A stretch of 64,000 nucleotides of DNA from Selaginella moellendorffii. Lineage: Eukaryota > Streptophyta > Lycopodiopsida > Selaginellales > Selaginellaceae. The notes under the pieces were generated by a model that was not told the origin of the DNA, did no database searches, and saw nothing but the letters and a program-made list of their open reading frames with translations. The stretch is from the NCBI RefSeq assembly GCF_000143415.4, contig NW_003314340.1:62001-126000 (forward strand). The letters are read 5' to 3'. The position numbers and the translations under genes were made by a program. Shown here in pieces: positions 32,130 to 47,400 of the stretch (position 1 is the first letter of the stretch; each line of letters starts with the position of its first letter).

Positions 32130-33148
32130 GATCTGAGCTCTCTTGTAAGTTTCTGAAAAATGTGTAAAATATAGAATTATTTTTTATTCCAGCACCATCA
32201 CCCAACTGACCACTTCATTGCAAGCTCCTGGAGCAGTTCCCCAACTCCATGTCAATCAACATGAGAACTCAAGCACACTGCCCAGTCGAAGTCTAGGAAA
32301 CACGGCTGCCCTGATATTGTTTACACGGGCTGCAAGGCTTGGAGCTTCATTAGAGCGTCCCAAACTGCAGCCCGGATTGTCTCTCTCTCAGCACCACCAT
32401 GCATCATCCCCAGCTTCCCAGGCTGCTTGTCGCAGGATACCGGCTACGACTAGTAAGTTTTCAATTGAACAACAGCCATGGAGGCGGCCTGGCCGTTATT
32501 CCTGGCAAGTTCTGTGGTGTACCAAGCCCGAGCTACGACGTCGCCAGCCTGGAGCGGATTGAGAGAGCTTTGAACCAAAATCTTTTCAAGGACATGAGAG
32601 CGGAACGTGGTCTGCCGTTTGCATTTGGAGCCCGAGCATTTGCAACTTTTATCGACACTTTCAACTCCGAGGTGTCCTTCGAGGCAGAATTGTTCGCTTC
32701 AGCCATGGAGCTTCGTGACCGCATGCAGGAGTTCTATCGGACGAGAGAATGTCACCGAGAAGCATTCGTTGACTTGACTATAAGATCTACAAGGTCGTTG
32801 ATAACCAGGAGCTCGAGGCAGTGTCTCGGGAAAAGATGGCGGGATCACTGCAGCGTGAGGAGTGCTCCTGATGTCCAGGTGAAAGCTACACTACAGGGTA
32901 CACCGGTGACTCCTGCATGGTGAAACCAGAGATGGGATTCAACGGCGAGGCAGTTTTGGAGGCCCTCTTTCATTATGCGAACGATGCTGCACAGAGCTCT
33001 GGTGTAAGTCAGCACTACTGCACGGGGTGTCCAGAGAGCTCGTTGGCACCAACAATCGCATTGGCGGGGCTATATATCACGACAAGGCTATTTATCAGCC
33101 ATTGACCCTGCTTGTTTGCTCTAGTTAATTCATTTGCTCTAGGTAATT
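32130..33148. other. Region with an unrecognised frame
   Basis: A plus frame at 32399-32923 (174 residues, containing SLERIERALNQNLFKD and FNSEVSFEAELFASAMELRD) is protein-like, and a second piece at 32917-33105 (MGFNGEAVLEALFHYAND) may continue it after a splice or frameshift. I recognise no family; it may be a decayed gene. Confidence 0.25.
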
Positions 33149-33720
33149 TCACGCTGTGGATAGAAGCTTACTTTCAGTGCCCGCAGTTGATGCGTCGTCT
33201 TCGTGCGATACAACAAGCTCTGGATGAACTAGTGAAGATGCACACAAGCGCTTTTGCACCAACTGTCTCGAGAAAGCAGCCTTGACTGGCCGTATTCTCT
33301 TAAAGAAAGTTTGGAGAACACAGGGTTGTAAAGTTTTCTCGGGAGTATGGGGGGAACTGGCGGGATAGCACCGGAACTCACGGATGGAAGATGGTGGATA
33401 TGCAGGGCCTGATGGCTGGGAAATGACTGCAACAGCTTGAACAGTTTGGAGAGTGTCTATACTCTTTCCTTCGTCCGTAAACTCTAGAACAAGGCCAGCA
33501 ACACATAAAGAGCTTTCTTTCCTGCGGGCGGCCACTAGGCGACTTGCAAGACCTAGAGTATTCGATCTCGACTTCTCATCTAGAGTTCTAATTGGCTTAC
33601 CACGCGATGGCCACTCCTGAAATCTTTCGGATCGAGGAAGAAATCCTCGCAAAGCTACGTCGATCAAACCATCTGCGCCGACCTCGAACTGTGCTGCCGG
33701 GCGGTCACTGTGCTCAATCC
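33149..33720 (-). other. Unrecognised minus-strand frame
   Basis: An open frame of about 190 codons (RPAAQFEVGADGLIDVALRG, RTLDEKSRSNTLGLASRLV, ending TESKLLSTA) has balanced, protein-like composition but no ATG at its beginning, so it would need an upstream exon. No known domain is seen. Possibly an exon of a real gene, possibly a relic. Confidence 0.3.
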
Positions 33721-33916
33721 AAACCTTCGACGCTGTGTATGAACAAAAAATTTCTTCCCAAAAACCCTAACACGAAAATAAACAGGAATTATCTTTGAAT
33801 CCCTGCCATCTTTCCAGCACCGATTGGCATGCGTATGGGTTCATTGTGACTCAGTGATCAAGAACTTTGGAGCTGATTGAGCGAGAGATTTCCCTTCCTG
33901 GTTCAAGAACTTACAT

Positions 33917-35044
33917 ATGCATTCTAGCCCTAGGTTATCTCGAAAGAAAATGGGTTCCTTGGTCAGCAAAGAAGAAGATTGTTTGAAGAAGCGCAAGCTC
34001 ATCTTGGTGCTTTCTCTCGACCACACACTCTTGAATTCGGCAGCTTTTAACGAGGTTGATAAGGAGGAAAGTAAGTACTTGGAATTTCTGTACGCTCAGC
34101 AAAATGAAGGTCAACGCAAGCTTCTTCACAAGGGTTTTAAGAAATGGACCAAGATTCGGCCTTTTGCACTGGAATTCCTCAATCATGCTAGTAAGATCTT
34201 CGAATTGTACATATGCACCACTGGATCACATAAATATGCGATGGCCATGACCAAGCTGCTAGATCCAACGGGAAAGCTGTTCAAGGGTCGGGTTTTTTCC
34301 AGATTGGAGGGCCAGGGGAAGCCCAAGAAGTACTTGGAAAATGTTGTTCCAAGGAAGGAATCAATCACTTTGATCGTGGACGACAGTCGAAGCGCGTGGC
34401 CGAAGGACCGCCAAAACTTGATCCGTGTCACTAATCGTTACCACTTCTTTAAGTCCAGCTGTCGCAAGCGTGGTTTGCCGGAGACGGGTTGCTGTACCTT
34501 TTGGCGGATGGACGAAAGCGAAAACTTTGGCTCTCTGACCAATGTGCTCCAAGGATTAAAACGGATCCACAGTGAGTTCTTCCGGGATAATCTTCTCCCG
34601 AGGGACGTCCGGGACGTAGTGAGAGAGCTGGATGACGGACACTGGCGTGCTCCCCTCTTTAGTTTCGAAGCCAAGAGCAGGGAGCTGAATTCATGCATTA
34701 GTATGGCAACACACGTTGTGAAGTGGGACACTGCGGAAACCAAAAAAGTGCAAAGTTCGTGGTCTAGCGTTCATGGATGCAAGCTTCGTGCTATCGATTG
34801 GGTCGCGCAAACGAGGCTGACCATCTATAATTTTATTGTGAAGTACTCAACTATCATAGCGGGCATTTTGGGTCATGGATTTACACGACGGCAGTGCTTC
34901 CGGATCTCACCCTCGCCAGGAGCTTTCAAACCCACCCTGCTGAGCTTGATCATGGCCTTGGCGAAGGCGCGGAAGAACATGGACGAATCGGCGGCGTACG
35001 CTCGCACCAACCCCGCGGTGGAGGCGTCGAAGAGGAGCTGCTGA
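33917..35044 (+). CDS. FCP1/CPL-like CTD phosphatase homologue lacking the nucleophile
   Basis: An intronless frame, 375 residues (364 from M12). Residues about 27-200 align with the FCP1 homology domain of plant CTD phosphatases (LNHASKIFELYICTTGSHKY, LFKGRVFSRLEGQGKPKKYL, TLIVDDSRSAWPKDRQNLI, NRYHFFK). The catalytic signature DxDxT is SLDHT here: the first, phosphate-accepting Asp is Ser33, while the second Asp (D35) and T37 stay. A weak BRCT-like end follows (MATHVVKWDTAETKKV, then DWVAQTRL, about 280-310). The last 57 residues come from sequence that, on the other strand, encodes the peroxidase C-terminus. Likely a retrocopy or pseudophosphatase; active dephosphorylation of RNA polymerase II is unlikely. 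Confidence 0.65.
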   Translation: MHSSPRLSRKKMGSLVSKEEDCLKKRKLILVLSLDHTLLNSAAFNEVDKEESKYLEFLYAQQNEGQRKLLHKGFKKWTKIRPFALEFLNHASKIFELYICTTGSHKYAMAMTKLLDPTGKLFKGRVFSRLEGQGKPKKYLENVVPRKESITLIVDDSRSAWPKDRQNLIRVTNRYHFFKSSCRKRGLPETGCCTFWRMDESENFGSLTNVLQGLKRIHSEFFRDNLLPRDVRDVVRELDDGHWRAPLFSFEAKSRELNSCISMATHVVKWDTAETKKVQSSWSSVHGCKLRAIDWVAQTRLTIYNFIVKYSTIIAGILGHGFTRRQCFRISPSPGAFKPTLLSLIMALAKARKNMDESAAYARTNPAVEASKRSC

Positions 35045-36558
35045 TCGGTCTGGAGGAGCCCATTGCTGGCCAGGAGCTGGACGTAGTAGCTGTTGTCAAA
35101 CAGGACCTGGGTCTGGCGATCCAGGCTCACCGTGAAGGTGGTATTCCCAACCCTGGGGCAAATCTTTTGGAGCGAGTCCAGCAGCGAGAGGTTGAGCGTG
35201 GGATCTGGCGCGTTTGTTGCGGAGAAGTTGTAGAGGCGGTCCTCAAAGGCGGGGCAGTGTGCTCGACCGATAGTGTGCGCGCCTGTGAAAGAACTTTACA
35301 ATCTTTAGCAAATGCCGAAACTAGGCAAACGCTGTATAATTAAAGAGGAAATGTTTTACTAGCCTGAGAGGGTGACGACGTCGTGGGTGTTGAGGCCCTT
35401 GGCGAGAAATGCCTTTCTCAAGTCCCGGATTCGGAGATCCGGTGGTGGAATCTCATTATCGGCTTCCGTCGCCAGCGAGACTCGCCCGTCCAGACGTCCC
35501 GTCGGGACACTCCAGCGAGGTCCTCCACTCTGCTCTAACCCGGAAGGCATTTCGTGTCACTAAAAGGAGATGGAAAGTTTCTTTTCTATCAGGACTTACG
35601 ATCCAAACGGCGTCTCGAGCAGCCAGTGCGAGGATGTCCGAGCACGACACGACTCCCGGGCACATCCGCTCCAAGCGCTTCTTGGCGTCGTCAATCACCC
35701 GGAAGCCAGTGATGGAGTTGTTGTTCACGTCGCTCTCCTTTTCAGGGATGGGTCCGCCGGGTTTTCGATCCAGCAGCACCGATCCATCACAACCCTGCAT
35801 TGTCGAGTTACAGATCGATCAATCTTTTCCAAAAGTCTCCAACTTACTCGGACAAAGCAGTCATGGAAGAAGAGCCGGAGGATTCCGGCGGCCAGCAGCG
35901 GGTTCCGCCGGAAGCTGTCCACCATGGTCCTCCGGACGACGGATTCCGCTGAAGGGCAGCTCTGGTCATAAAATCCTCTGACCACTTGGTTCTGGTTCTG
36001 AGCTTGTTGTTGATTCTGGTTCTGGTTCTGAACTTGTTGTTGATTCTGGTTCTGGTTCTGAACTTGTTGTTGATTCTGGTTCTGGTTCTGAACTTGTTGT
36101 TGATTCTGGTTCTGGTTCTGAACTTGCGGCTGATTTGGGTTCTGGTTCTGAACCTGCTGTGGAAACTGGTTCGGATTCTGCACCTGCTGCGGAATCTGTT
36201 GCGGAGGTTGATTCGGAATCTGTTGCTGAGACACAACCTGATCGGGCTGCTGAAGTTGCGAGGGGTTTGGATCTGGATACGGGTCTGGATTTGACTCCCG
36301 CCAGTACCGCTCACGATCGTCTCGAAACGCTCCTCCTCGAAATGCACCACCGGACCATGATTGATCATCATCACCATAAAACATTCCCTGTTCTTGGCCA
36401 CCTTGATCATTGTTGGAGTAGAACATTCCTTGCTCTCCTTCGTATTGAGAAGACACCGCCACCCAACATTGCGGGAGGAGAATTACGAGCAGCCACAATG
36501 CGCAAGATCTATGGAAGTACACACCACCACCACCACCACCACCACAGATCAAATGCAT
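34873..36558 (-). CDS. Class III peroxidase with a long N-terminal Q/N-repeat extension
   Basis: Exons 36558-35848, 35794-35600, 35529-35364 and 35282-34873 give 493 residues against a usual 320-350. After a Gly run and a hydrophobic signal-like segment (residues 14-35) comes about 155 residues of Gly/Asp/Tyr-rich, then Pro/Gln/Asn-rich sequence, including repeats of [10 protein letters not shown] (about residues 145-190). Only then does the peroxidase begin ([17 protein letters not shown]). All key motifs are intact: [42 protein letters not shown], and C-terminal EIRKHCRRV. The third intron starts with GC (TCAG|GCTAGT) instead of GT. Introns 2 and 3 sit at the same places as in the gene at 7243-8377. 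A secreted, wall-located enzyme with a sticky or prion-like tail is the natural reading; the role of the tail is unknown. Confidence 0.85.
35991..36180. repeat. 30-bp coding minisatellite in the peroxidase gene
   Basis: Unit of 30 bp on the plus strand starting AACTTGTTGTTGATTCTGGT; copies at 36031-36060, 36061-36090 and 36091-36120 are identical. A copy with one change lies at 36001-36030 and diverged copies at 36121-36180. On the coding (minus) strand each unit encodes ten residues, [10 protein letters not shown]. Perfect identity suggests recent expansion or ongoing slippage. Confidence 0.9.
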
Positions 36559-37175
36559 GATACCTCAGCGCGCCGGGGCCGCTACATCCGGCCTCTGCCG
36601 CTGCAAAGACTTTGCGATATATACTCGCAGTGATCAACGCTTCCATCCATCAATTTCCGCAGCGAGCGTCGGGTGGAAGCGGACAAGACGACGCAGTGCC
36701 AAAGCGTGCCCGAGAGGATGAATCGAGAGAGAATACGGCAGACGATGGAAAGCAAGCGAGCAGCGGCGACCAGCGAGCACCAGCCTTTTGCACGAAATCT
36801 TTCTTTATCTTTTTCCGTTGGAAAGCCACTGTCAGCTGAAAAGGGAGCTCCCCTCCGCCCAGCGTCACTTTGGTAAAAGCGATGAACATTCAAAGCCTGT
36901 GCTTCGGCTGGAGGAGTCTCTTTTTCCTTTCGAGTGTTGCAGCAATTCGGTGAAATCCATCCATCTCCGACACTCGAGAAACTAATCGCATGCTCGGAAT
37001 CGGTGTCAACTTAAAATAAAACCAATGGCACGATTAGAAAGCGAAAGCCAAAAATCGCGTTGAGCTAAACTAAAGGTAGCAACTCGAAACATAGAAACCT
37101 GCGATGTAGCTAAACTAAAGCTAGCAACTCGTAATGTAGAAACCTGCGACGTAGCTAAACTAAAGCTAGCTGAGA
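36559..37175. other. Intergenic, peroxidase promoter side
   Basis: No gene seen. A short tandem repeat occupies about 37070-37165. The rest is ordinary sequence that should carry the promoter of the peroxidase (left) and the 3' region of the SPATA17-like gene (right). Confidence 0.45.
37070..37168. repeat. 46-bp imperfect tandem repeat
   Basis: Unit AAACCTGCGACGTAGCTAAA followed by CTAAAGCTAGCAACTCGTAATGTAG, about two and a half copies (from about 37075), ending at the 3' end of the SPATA17-like gene. The core AAACCTGCGACG also recurs inside that gene's last exon (37193-37205), so the repeat may have grown out of the gene's 3' end. Confidence 0.6.
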
Positions 37176-38316
37176 CTACTTACCTCCACATGAAAACCTG
37201 CGACGCGGAGGTATGCTGACAAAGAATGGCTTGTCCGAGATCTTCTTCCACCCCTCTTCTTTGTTCTTTTTTCTCCTCAATCCACTGTACTCCGTCTGGA
37301 GCCGCAGCGTCTTTCCCTTGAACACGTTCGTCCGGTCCTTGAAAGTTGTCGTGAAATCGCTGTCGGCGTGCTGGAACAGCTTCTTTTGCTTCTCCTCTTG
37401 CCTCAGAGTCTCAAACCTCGTCACGTATGGTCCAACCGTCGTTATGTGCATGTGTCTCCACAGCTCTGGCGGTGGCTTCTTCTTTATCCGTCTCGACCTC
37501 TTCATGTCGTCTGCGCAATCCCGCATTTTTCTCGCCTCCTTGATTTTGGCCTCCACCTGGTTTGGCGCCCCGAGAACTGCGAGACATGGAGAGTAATACA
37601 CTCCTTTGATAGCTTCAGTGCCCAGCTGCAAGACATAGTTCGTAAGCGATCTAAAGACAAAAGAAAATCAAAAACAAAAACTCGTACTAAGCAATGGCTG
37701 TTTTCCATGAACTTGTGCATCTCCTCCTGTGTTTTCCTTGCCGCTTCTTTGTATCTGTAGTTGCACTGCTCCTTGTAATTCTCAGATAGGTGCTGCTTCA
37801 CGTCAGTGGCCTTGGCCATCACGTCCAGCAAGAACTCTTTCCTAGCGTAGAAGCTGTGGACATACTTTCTGCTGTAATAGCCTCGAAACCTCTTCTGTAT
37901 CAACGTGGCCTTGTGGTTGAAGTACGCCATTCTGAGAGCCGTGTCCCTCGCCCGGGTAATGGAGTGATGTCTTTCTCGTCCCAAATGACCACGATACACA
38001 CGTTGGATATGAGTAGCAGCACAATTCCATTTCCTTAGCATTTTATACACCATTCTTCTTCGCCATGCGCACTGCGGGACAATTACCACAGCTCAAGAGG
38101 GTCCAGAAACAAAAACAGAAGTAGCATACCTGAAGCAAAATGACGGCATTGTGTTCATCACAGCGGTGCTCCTCCGCCACCCTGACGTTTGGCCAAGTTT
38201 TAGCTCCAAAACAAGCGAACACGGAGCAAGAGAGAAAAAACAACTACTGACTTTGAAGTGTCGACATATGCCTGTAAAACTTCCTCAAACCGCGTTCTTG
38301 CCCGTCCCATCTCCAT
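37176..38316 (-). CDS. SPATA17-like IQ-motif protein (flagella-associated)
   Basis: Exons 38316-38252, 38181-38130, 38071-37688 and 37625-37176 give about 316 residues. Three IQ-type calmodulin-binding motifs occur between residues 30 and 110 (NAVILLQCAWRRRMVYKML, AATHIQRVYRGHLGRER, KATLIQKRFRGYYSRKYV). They are followed by the conserved KEFLLDV segment and, further on, TEAIKGVYYSP, matching animal SPATA17. SPATA17 is linked to sperm and axonemes; its presence suits a plant with biflagellate sperm. The last codons precede a strong AG|GTAAGT donor at about 37182, so one more small exon could exist downstream. The ATG at 38316 is chosen because frames upstream are closed by a stop. Confidence 0.75.
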
Positions 38317-38693
38317 GTTTTTCAAGCCTTCTTTTTCTTCTACACCATCTGGATCAAAGAAAAAAAAAACAGAAACAATCAGAAATAGAGAAACACGACA
38401 TACCTGATCGCTCTTCTTTTTACATGGAGATGAAAGAGCTCTCTCCCTAAACCAGCGCCAGGGGTAGCCACGGTAGGAACCGGATCAAACTCGTCGCCTC
38501 TGAAAGATCTCTCGAGTAAAAACGCTATGGAGCGAAGGAGCCACGGAGTGCTGAATGCGCCAATAGTCTCCATTGGTGCCCTTTGAGCGCCATGGCGGAC
38601 GGATTCTTCGCGATAAACGGTCCAGATGTGCGGACACAAGACCTAACGCCAATTTCAAAAGAGCAGCATATGCTTACGAATTTTCTTCCCTCT

Positions 38694-43440
<4,747 letters not shown>

Positions 43441-44668
43441 AGCTCGCGAAGAACCCTAACTAGGGCTTAGCGCAACAAAAAGGATGATACTCCAAAAAAG
43501 AGGGTAAGTATACCTTTAAGATTGCGTATCAAAATAAATGTGATGCCTCTTTGCGTGGAATAAACTTCCTCGTCGCCAACCTTTGTCACCAAGGGACGAG
43601 CAAATTGCCATAGAGATTCATACGTTGTTGTCCCAGATGAAACTCCAAGTGTTGCTATTGCTGGAGATGTTGATCCGGAACAATTAGACTCCATTGTCAT
43701 GATCGATATACAAGCATCTAAATCAATGTTCTATTCACGTACGTTGACTATCGGATCCAATTTTCGCAGTCTACAGTCTTGGAGGATTCCCAGCTTCATG
43801 GAGCACAGATACGAGTTCTAGGGCAGATTCGCACGTCTCTTGGGGATAGCTTTGAATTTCTAGAACCTTGGTGCCATCAATGTCTATATTTATGAATCAA
43901 CATGCCTAGCATAAGACTCCTCACCACGTCCCTAGTTTTTTTGAGTTCGTACAGTAGAACAAATGTTAAATTCGTGGTTGTTGAATGTTTGTTTTAGTTA
44001 AGCTGGATTCGACCGTTTCCAGAAGCCATTTCTTTTTCCTTGATCAAAGCTCTGATCCGTCAATTCCAGCCGGATAGTGTCGGGGGATTGATCCTCTCGG
44101 ATCATGAAACCCACGTCGTTTGTGTGTTGGAGAGCGAACTAGAAAAGAACTCTCTGCGCGAGCCGATATAAGTCGCAACCCTCCAAAAGCATTGTCGATC
44201 CAGACGTTGCGGCGACACGATCGATCAAAAAATTCAAAGAGCCCAAGTCAAGAAACACTTGTTTGGTTGATTGCTGATCGTCCACCTAAAGGGTTTTATT
44301 CGCCAGTGCCTGTCTATACAACGTATCTCTTCTCTGGGCCGTCGGATGTGAGGCTTGGGCGGACGGCTCCACGCAAAAGGTCCACACTTTTAAGAACAAA
44401 TTTTTACTTTTTTTTTGCGACTTTTTTTTTTTTGGCTGTCCAAGTCATGGTGCCCAATCTCTCGATTATCCGATTTATCTCTTTCACCCAACGAAAGCTC
44501 GAGTCAAATTTGGTGTCCGGAGTTTGGATCTTCCAAGTGGTGATCCAGCAGCCGTAAACAATAGAGATACTTCTCTTCACAGATTATATAAGTTTGTGTT
44601 TTGTGCTAATCTCTCTCCCTCTCTCTCTCTCTCTCTGTCTGAGCTCTCTCGGAGCTCTCTCGGAGCCA
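43441..44668. other. Intergenic between ECA3 and the GH3 gene
   Basis: Divergent promoters. A minus frame at 43467-43700 (77 residues, TYESLWQFARPLVTKVGDEE) is protein-like but unassigned. A TATA-like ATTATATAAG at about 44583-44592 and a CT microsatellite at about 44610-44640 lie just before the GH3 start, in positions fitting core promoter and leader. Confidence 0.4.
44610..44640. repeat. CT microsatellite in the GH3 leader
   Basis: A run of CT dinucleotides directly upstream of the start codon, typical of plant 5' UTRs, where such tracts can affect expression. A complementary GA run lies in intron 1 (44940-44990); paired in the pre-mRNA the two could form a hairpin around exon 1. Confidence 0.6.
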
Positions 44669-44936
44669 ATGATCATGGCCGCTTCATCGCTTCTCCGTGC
44701 TCGTTCCATGCTGCTCCTACTGCTGCTTCTAGCATTCGATGCCTCCCTCTCTCAGGCAGCATTGTACAAGGATACATCGCAGCCAATCCATGCTCGGGTC
44801 CAGGATCTTCTCTCCCGCATGACACTCGAGGAGAAGATTGGGCAGATGACACAGATCGAGCGAGAGAACGCTACCGGATCCGTCATCACCAAGTACTTCA
44901 TCGGTAAGACACGAGAGATACCAAAAAAAAAAGTGA

Positions 44937-44986
<50 letters not shown>

Positions 44987-47400
44987 CAGAGAGATCTCTC
45001 CCTTTACGACATAAGTTCTTCCTAAAGGTTTTTAAGATCTCTTGTGATCTTAGGGAGTGTCTTGAGCGGCGGAGGGAGCGTTCCAGCGCCCCGCGCCTCG
45101 GCGGCGACATGGGCGGCGTTCGTCGATGGGCTCCAAGACGGGGCACTGGCGACGAGGCTGGGGATTCCAATCATCTATGGCATCGACGCTGTTCACGGCC
45201 ACAACAATGTCTATGGAGCCACCATTTTTCCTCACAACGTCGGCCTTGGATCGGCCGGGTAAGCAAGAACAAGCCTTGTGGATCACTCGATATCGCTTCT
45301 CTTACTTTGGCTCCCGGCAGAGATCCCGACTTGGTTAAACGCATTGGCGCGGCCACGGCATTGGAAGTCCGAGCAACTGGGATCCAGTACACCTTTGCTC
45401 CTTGCGTTGCGGTAATCTTTCCTAAGCATTTTCCTTGTTCTTCGTGTTCTTAGACGACCTTAGTGTTTTTCTTTCTAGCCAAGCGATTTTTTTTTTTTCT
45501 CCTCGGTAGTGATGTATGAACTGAAGTCATTGTTCTTTCCAGGTTTGCCGGGATCCAAGATGGGGCCGATGCTTCGAGAGCTACAGCGAGCACCCGGAGC
45601 TGGTCAAGGCCATGACGACGATTATCTCGGGGCTTCAAGGCGAGACCCCGGCCAAAGGAGTTCCATACGTCGGAGGAAGGTAAGTTCGATCAAACTTGAT
45701 CTCCATTGGAAAGAGTTCTTACACTTTTTTTGGCTTTCCAGCTCCAAGGTCGCTGCTTGCTCAAAGCACTATGTTGGCGATGGCGGGACGAGGAGTGGAA
45801 TCAACGAGAACAACACCGTGGGCAGCTACAAGCGTCTCGTCGGAACTCATATGCTGCCTTACTTCGATGCCATCGACAAAGGTGTGTCGACAGTCATGAT
45901 CTCCTACTCGAGTTGGAACGGGATTAAGATGCACAAAAACCGGCATCTGATCACCGATATCCTCAAGAAGCGCCTGCGATTCAAGGTGTGTGAAAATCTG
46001 TCATGCTCGAAGAGAAGTTTCTTGAGATTGGCTTTGGCTGAAAACTTTGCTTTTCTTTCTCGAGTTCTCAACTTTGCTTTTCAGTTCTTGGTTGGATTGA
46101 AAACTTTGGTTTGTGTTTTGGACTGAGTTTTCTTTCTCCTGTACTTGGCTGGATTGGGTTGAAACCTTTGCTCGTGAACTTTACCAACAGGGATTCGTGA
46201 TCTCCGACTGGCAAGGCATTGACAGGATCACCAACCCGGCGGGTGCCAACTACACTTACTCAGTGCTCGTCTCAGTGACTGCTGGGATTGACATGGTGAG
46301 AAAATCGTGCTTCTTCTCTCCCAGTTTACCAACTGGAGCTCTCTTTTTTCTACTCATTTCGCCAGAAGTTAATGACTTTTTGCTTATTCTTCTTGCCAGA
46401 TCATGGTGCCGTACGAGTACACCAAGTTCATCGACACTCTGACGTCTCTGGTGAAGCAAGGTTTCATCTCGCTGGACAGGATCGACGACGCGGTGCGAAG
46501 AATCCTCTTTGTGAAATTCACGGCGGGCTTGTTCGAGCATCCAAAGTCCGATAGCTCGTACCGCAGCCAGATCGGGGTAAGCCGCCCTTGAAGCTCGAAC
46601 TTTCGCATTCTTATCACGTAAACTTTGCTGCCAGGCTCACAGAGATCTCGCGAGAGAGGCCGTACGGAAGACCCTGGTTCTCTTGAAGAACGGCAAGAAT
46701 GCCAAGTATCCACTGCTGCCACTGAGCAAAACAGCCTCGAAGATTCTCGTCGCTGGCAGCCACGCGAACAATCTCGGGAATCAATGCGGAGGATGGACCA
46801 TCACCTGGCAAGGCGCTAGCGGCAACACAACTCTTGGTACACCAACTCGAAACTCTTAAAACTTCCATCACCATGTCCTCAAGAACACATCCATTGACAC
46901 AGCTCTCTTCCAATCTTCCAGGAACTACAATCTTGCAAGGGATCTCCAACACCGTGAGCAAGAACACCCAGGTTGTCTACGAGGAATCCCCGAGCTCCTC
47001 GTCGGTGAAAGGTGGCGGCTACGACTTTGCGATCGTCGTGGTCGGGGAGCCGCCATACGCCGAGACCCAAGGTGACAATCTCAACTTGACGATCCCACAG
47101 GACGGAGCCAATACCATCGAGAGCGTGTGTTCTTCCGTCAAGTGCCTGGTGATCCTCATCTCCGGGAGACCCCTGGTGGTAGCGCCGCACTTAAGTTCCA
47201 TGGACGCTCTCGTGGCGGCGTGGCTACCCGGTAGCGAGGGCCAGGGGATCGCCGACGTGATCTTCGGCGACTATGACTTCCAGGGGAAGTCGTCGAGAAC
47301 TTGGTTCAAGAGCGTGGAGCAGCTCCCCATGAACTACGGCGATGTCGAGTATGATCCATTGTTTCCTTTTGGATATGGACTGAAGATGGGAAAAAAGTGA
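44669..47400 (+). CDS. Glycoside hydrolase family 3 beta-glucan exohydrolase-like enzyme
   Basis: Nine exons: 44669-44903, 45054-45258, 45321-45411, 45543-45679, 45742-45985, 46191-46295, 46400-46576, 46635-46836 and 46922-47400, joining to 624 residues, the normal length. A signal peptide covers residues about 1-31. N-terminal barrel motifs are [42 protein letters not shown] and the nucleophile Asp in [12 protein letters not shown]. The C-terminal sheet domain has the acid/base Glu in [14 protein letters not shown], then [20 protein letters not shown]. Such enzymes release glucose from wall beta-glucans in the apoplast. The first intron carries a GA microsatellite (about 44940-44990). A second ATG at 44675 is equally plausible as start. 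Confidence 0.93.
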
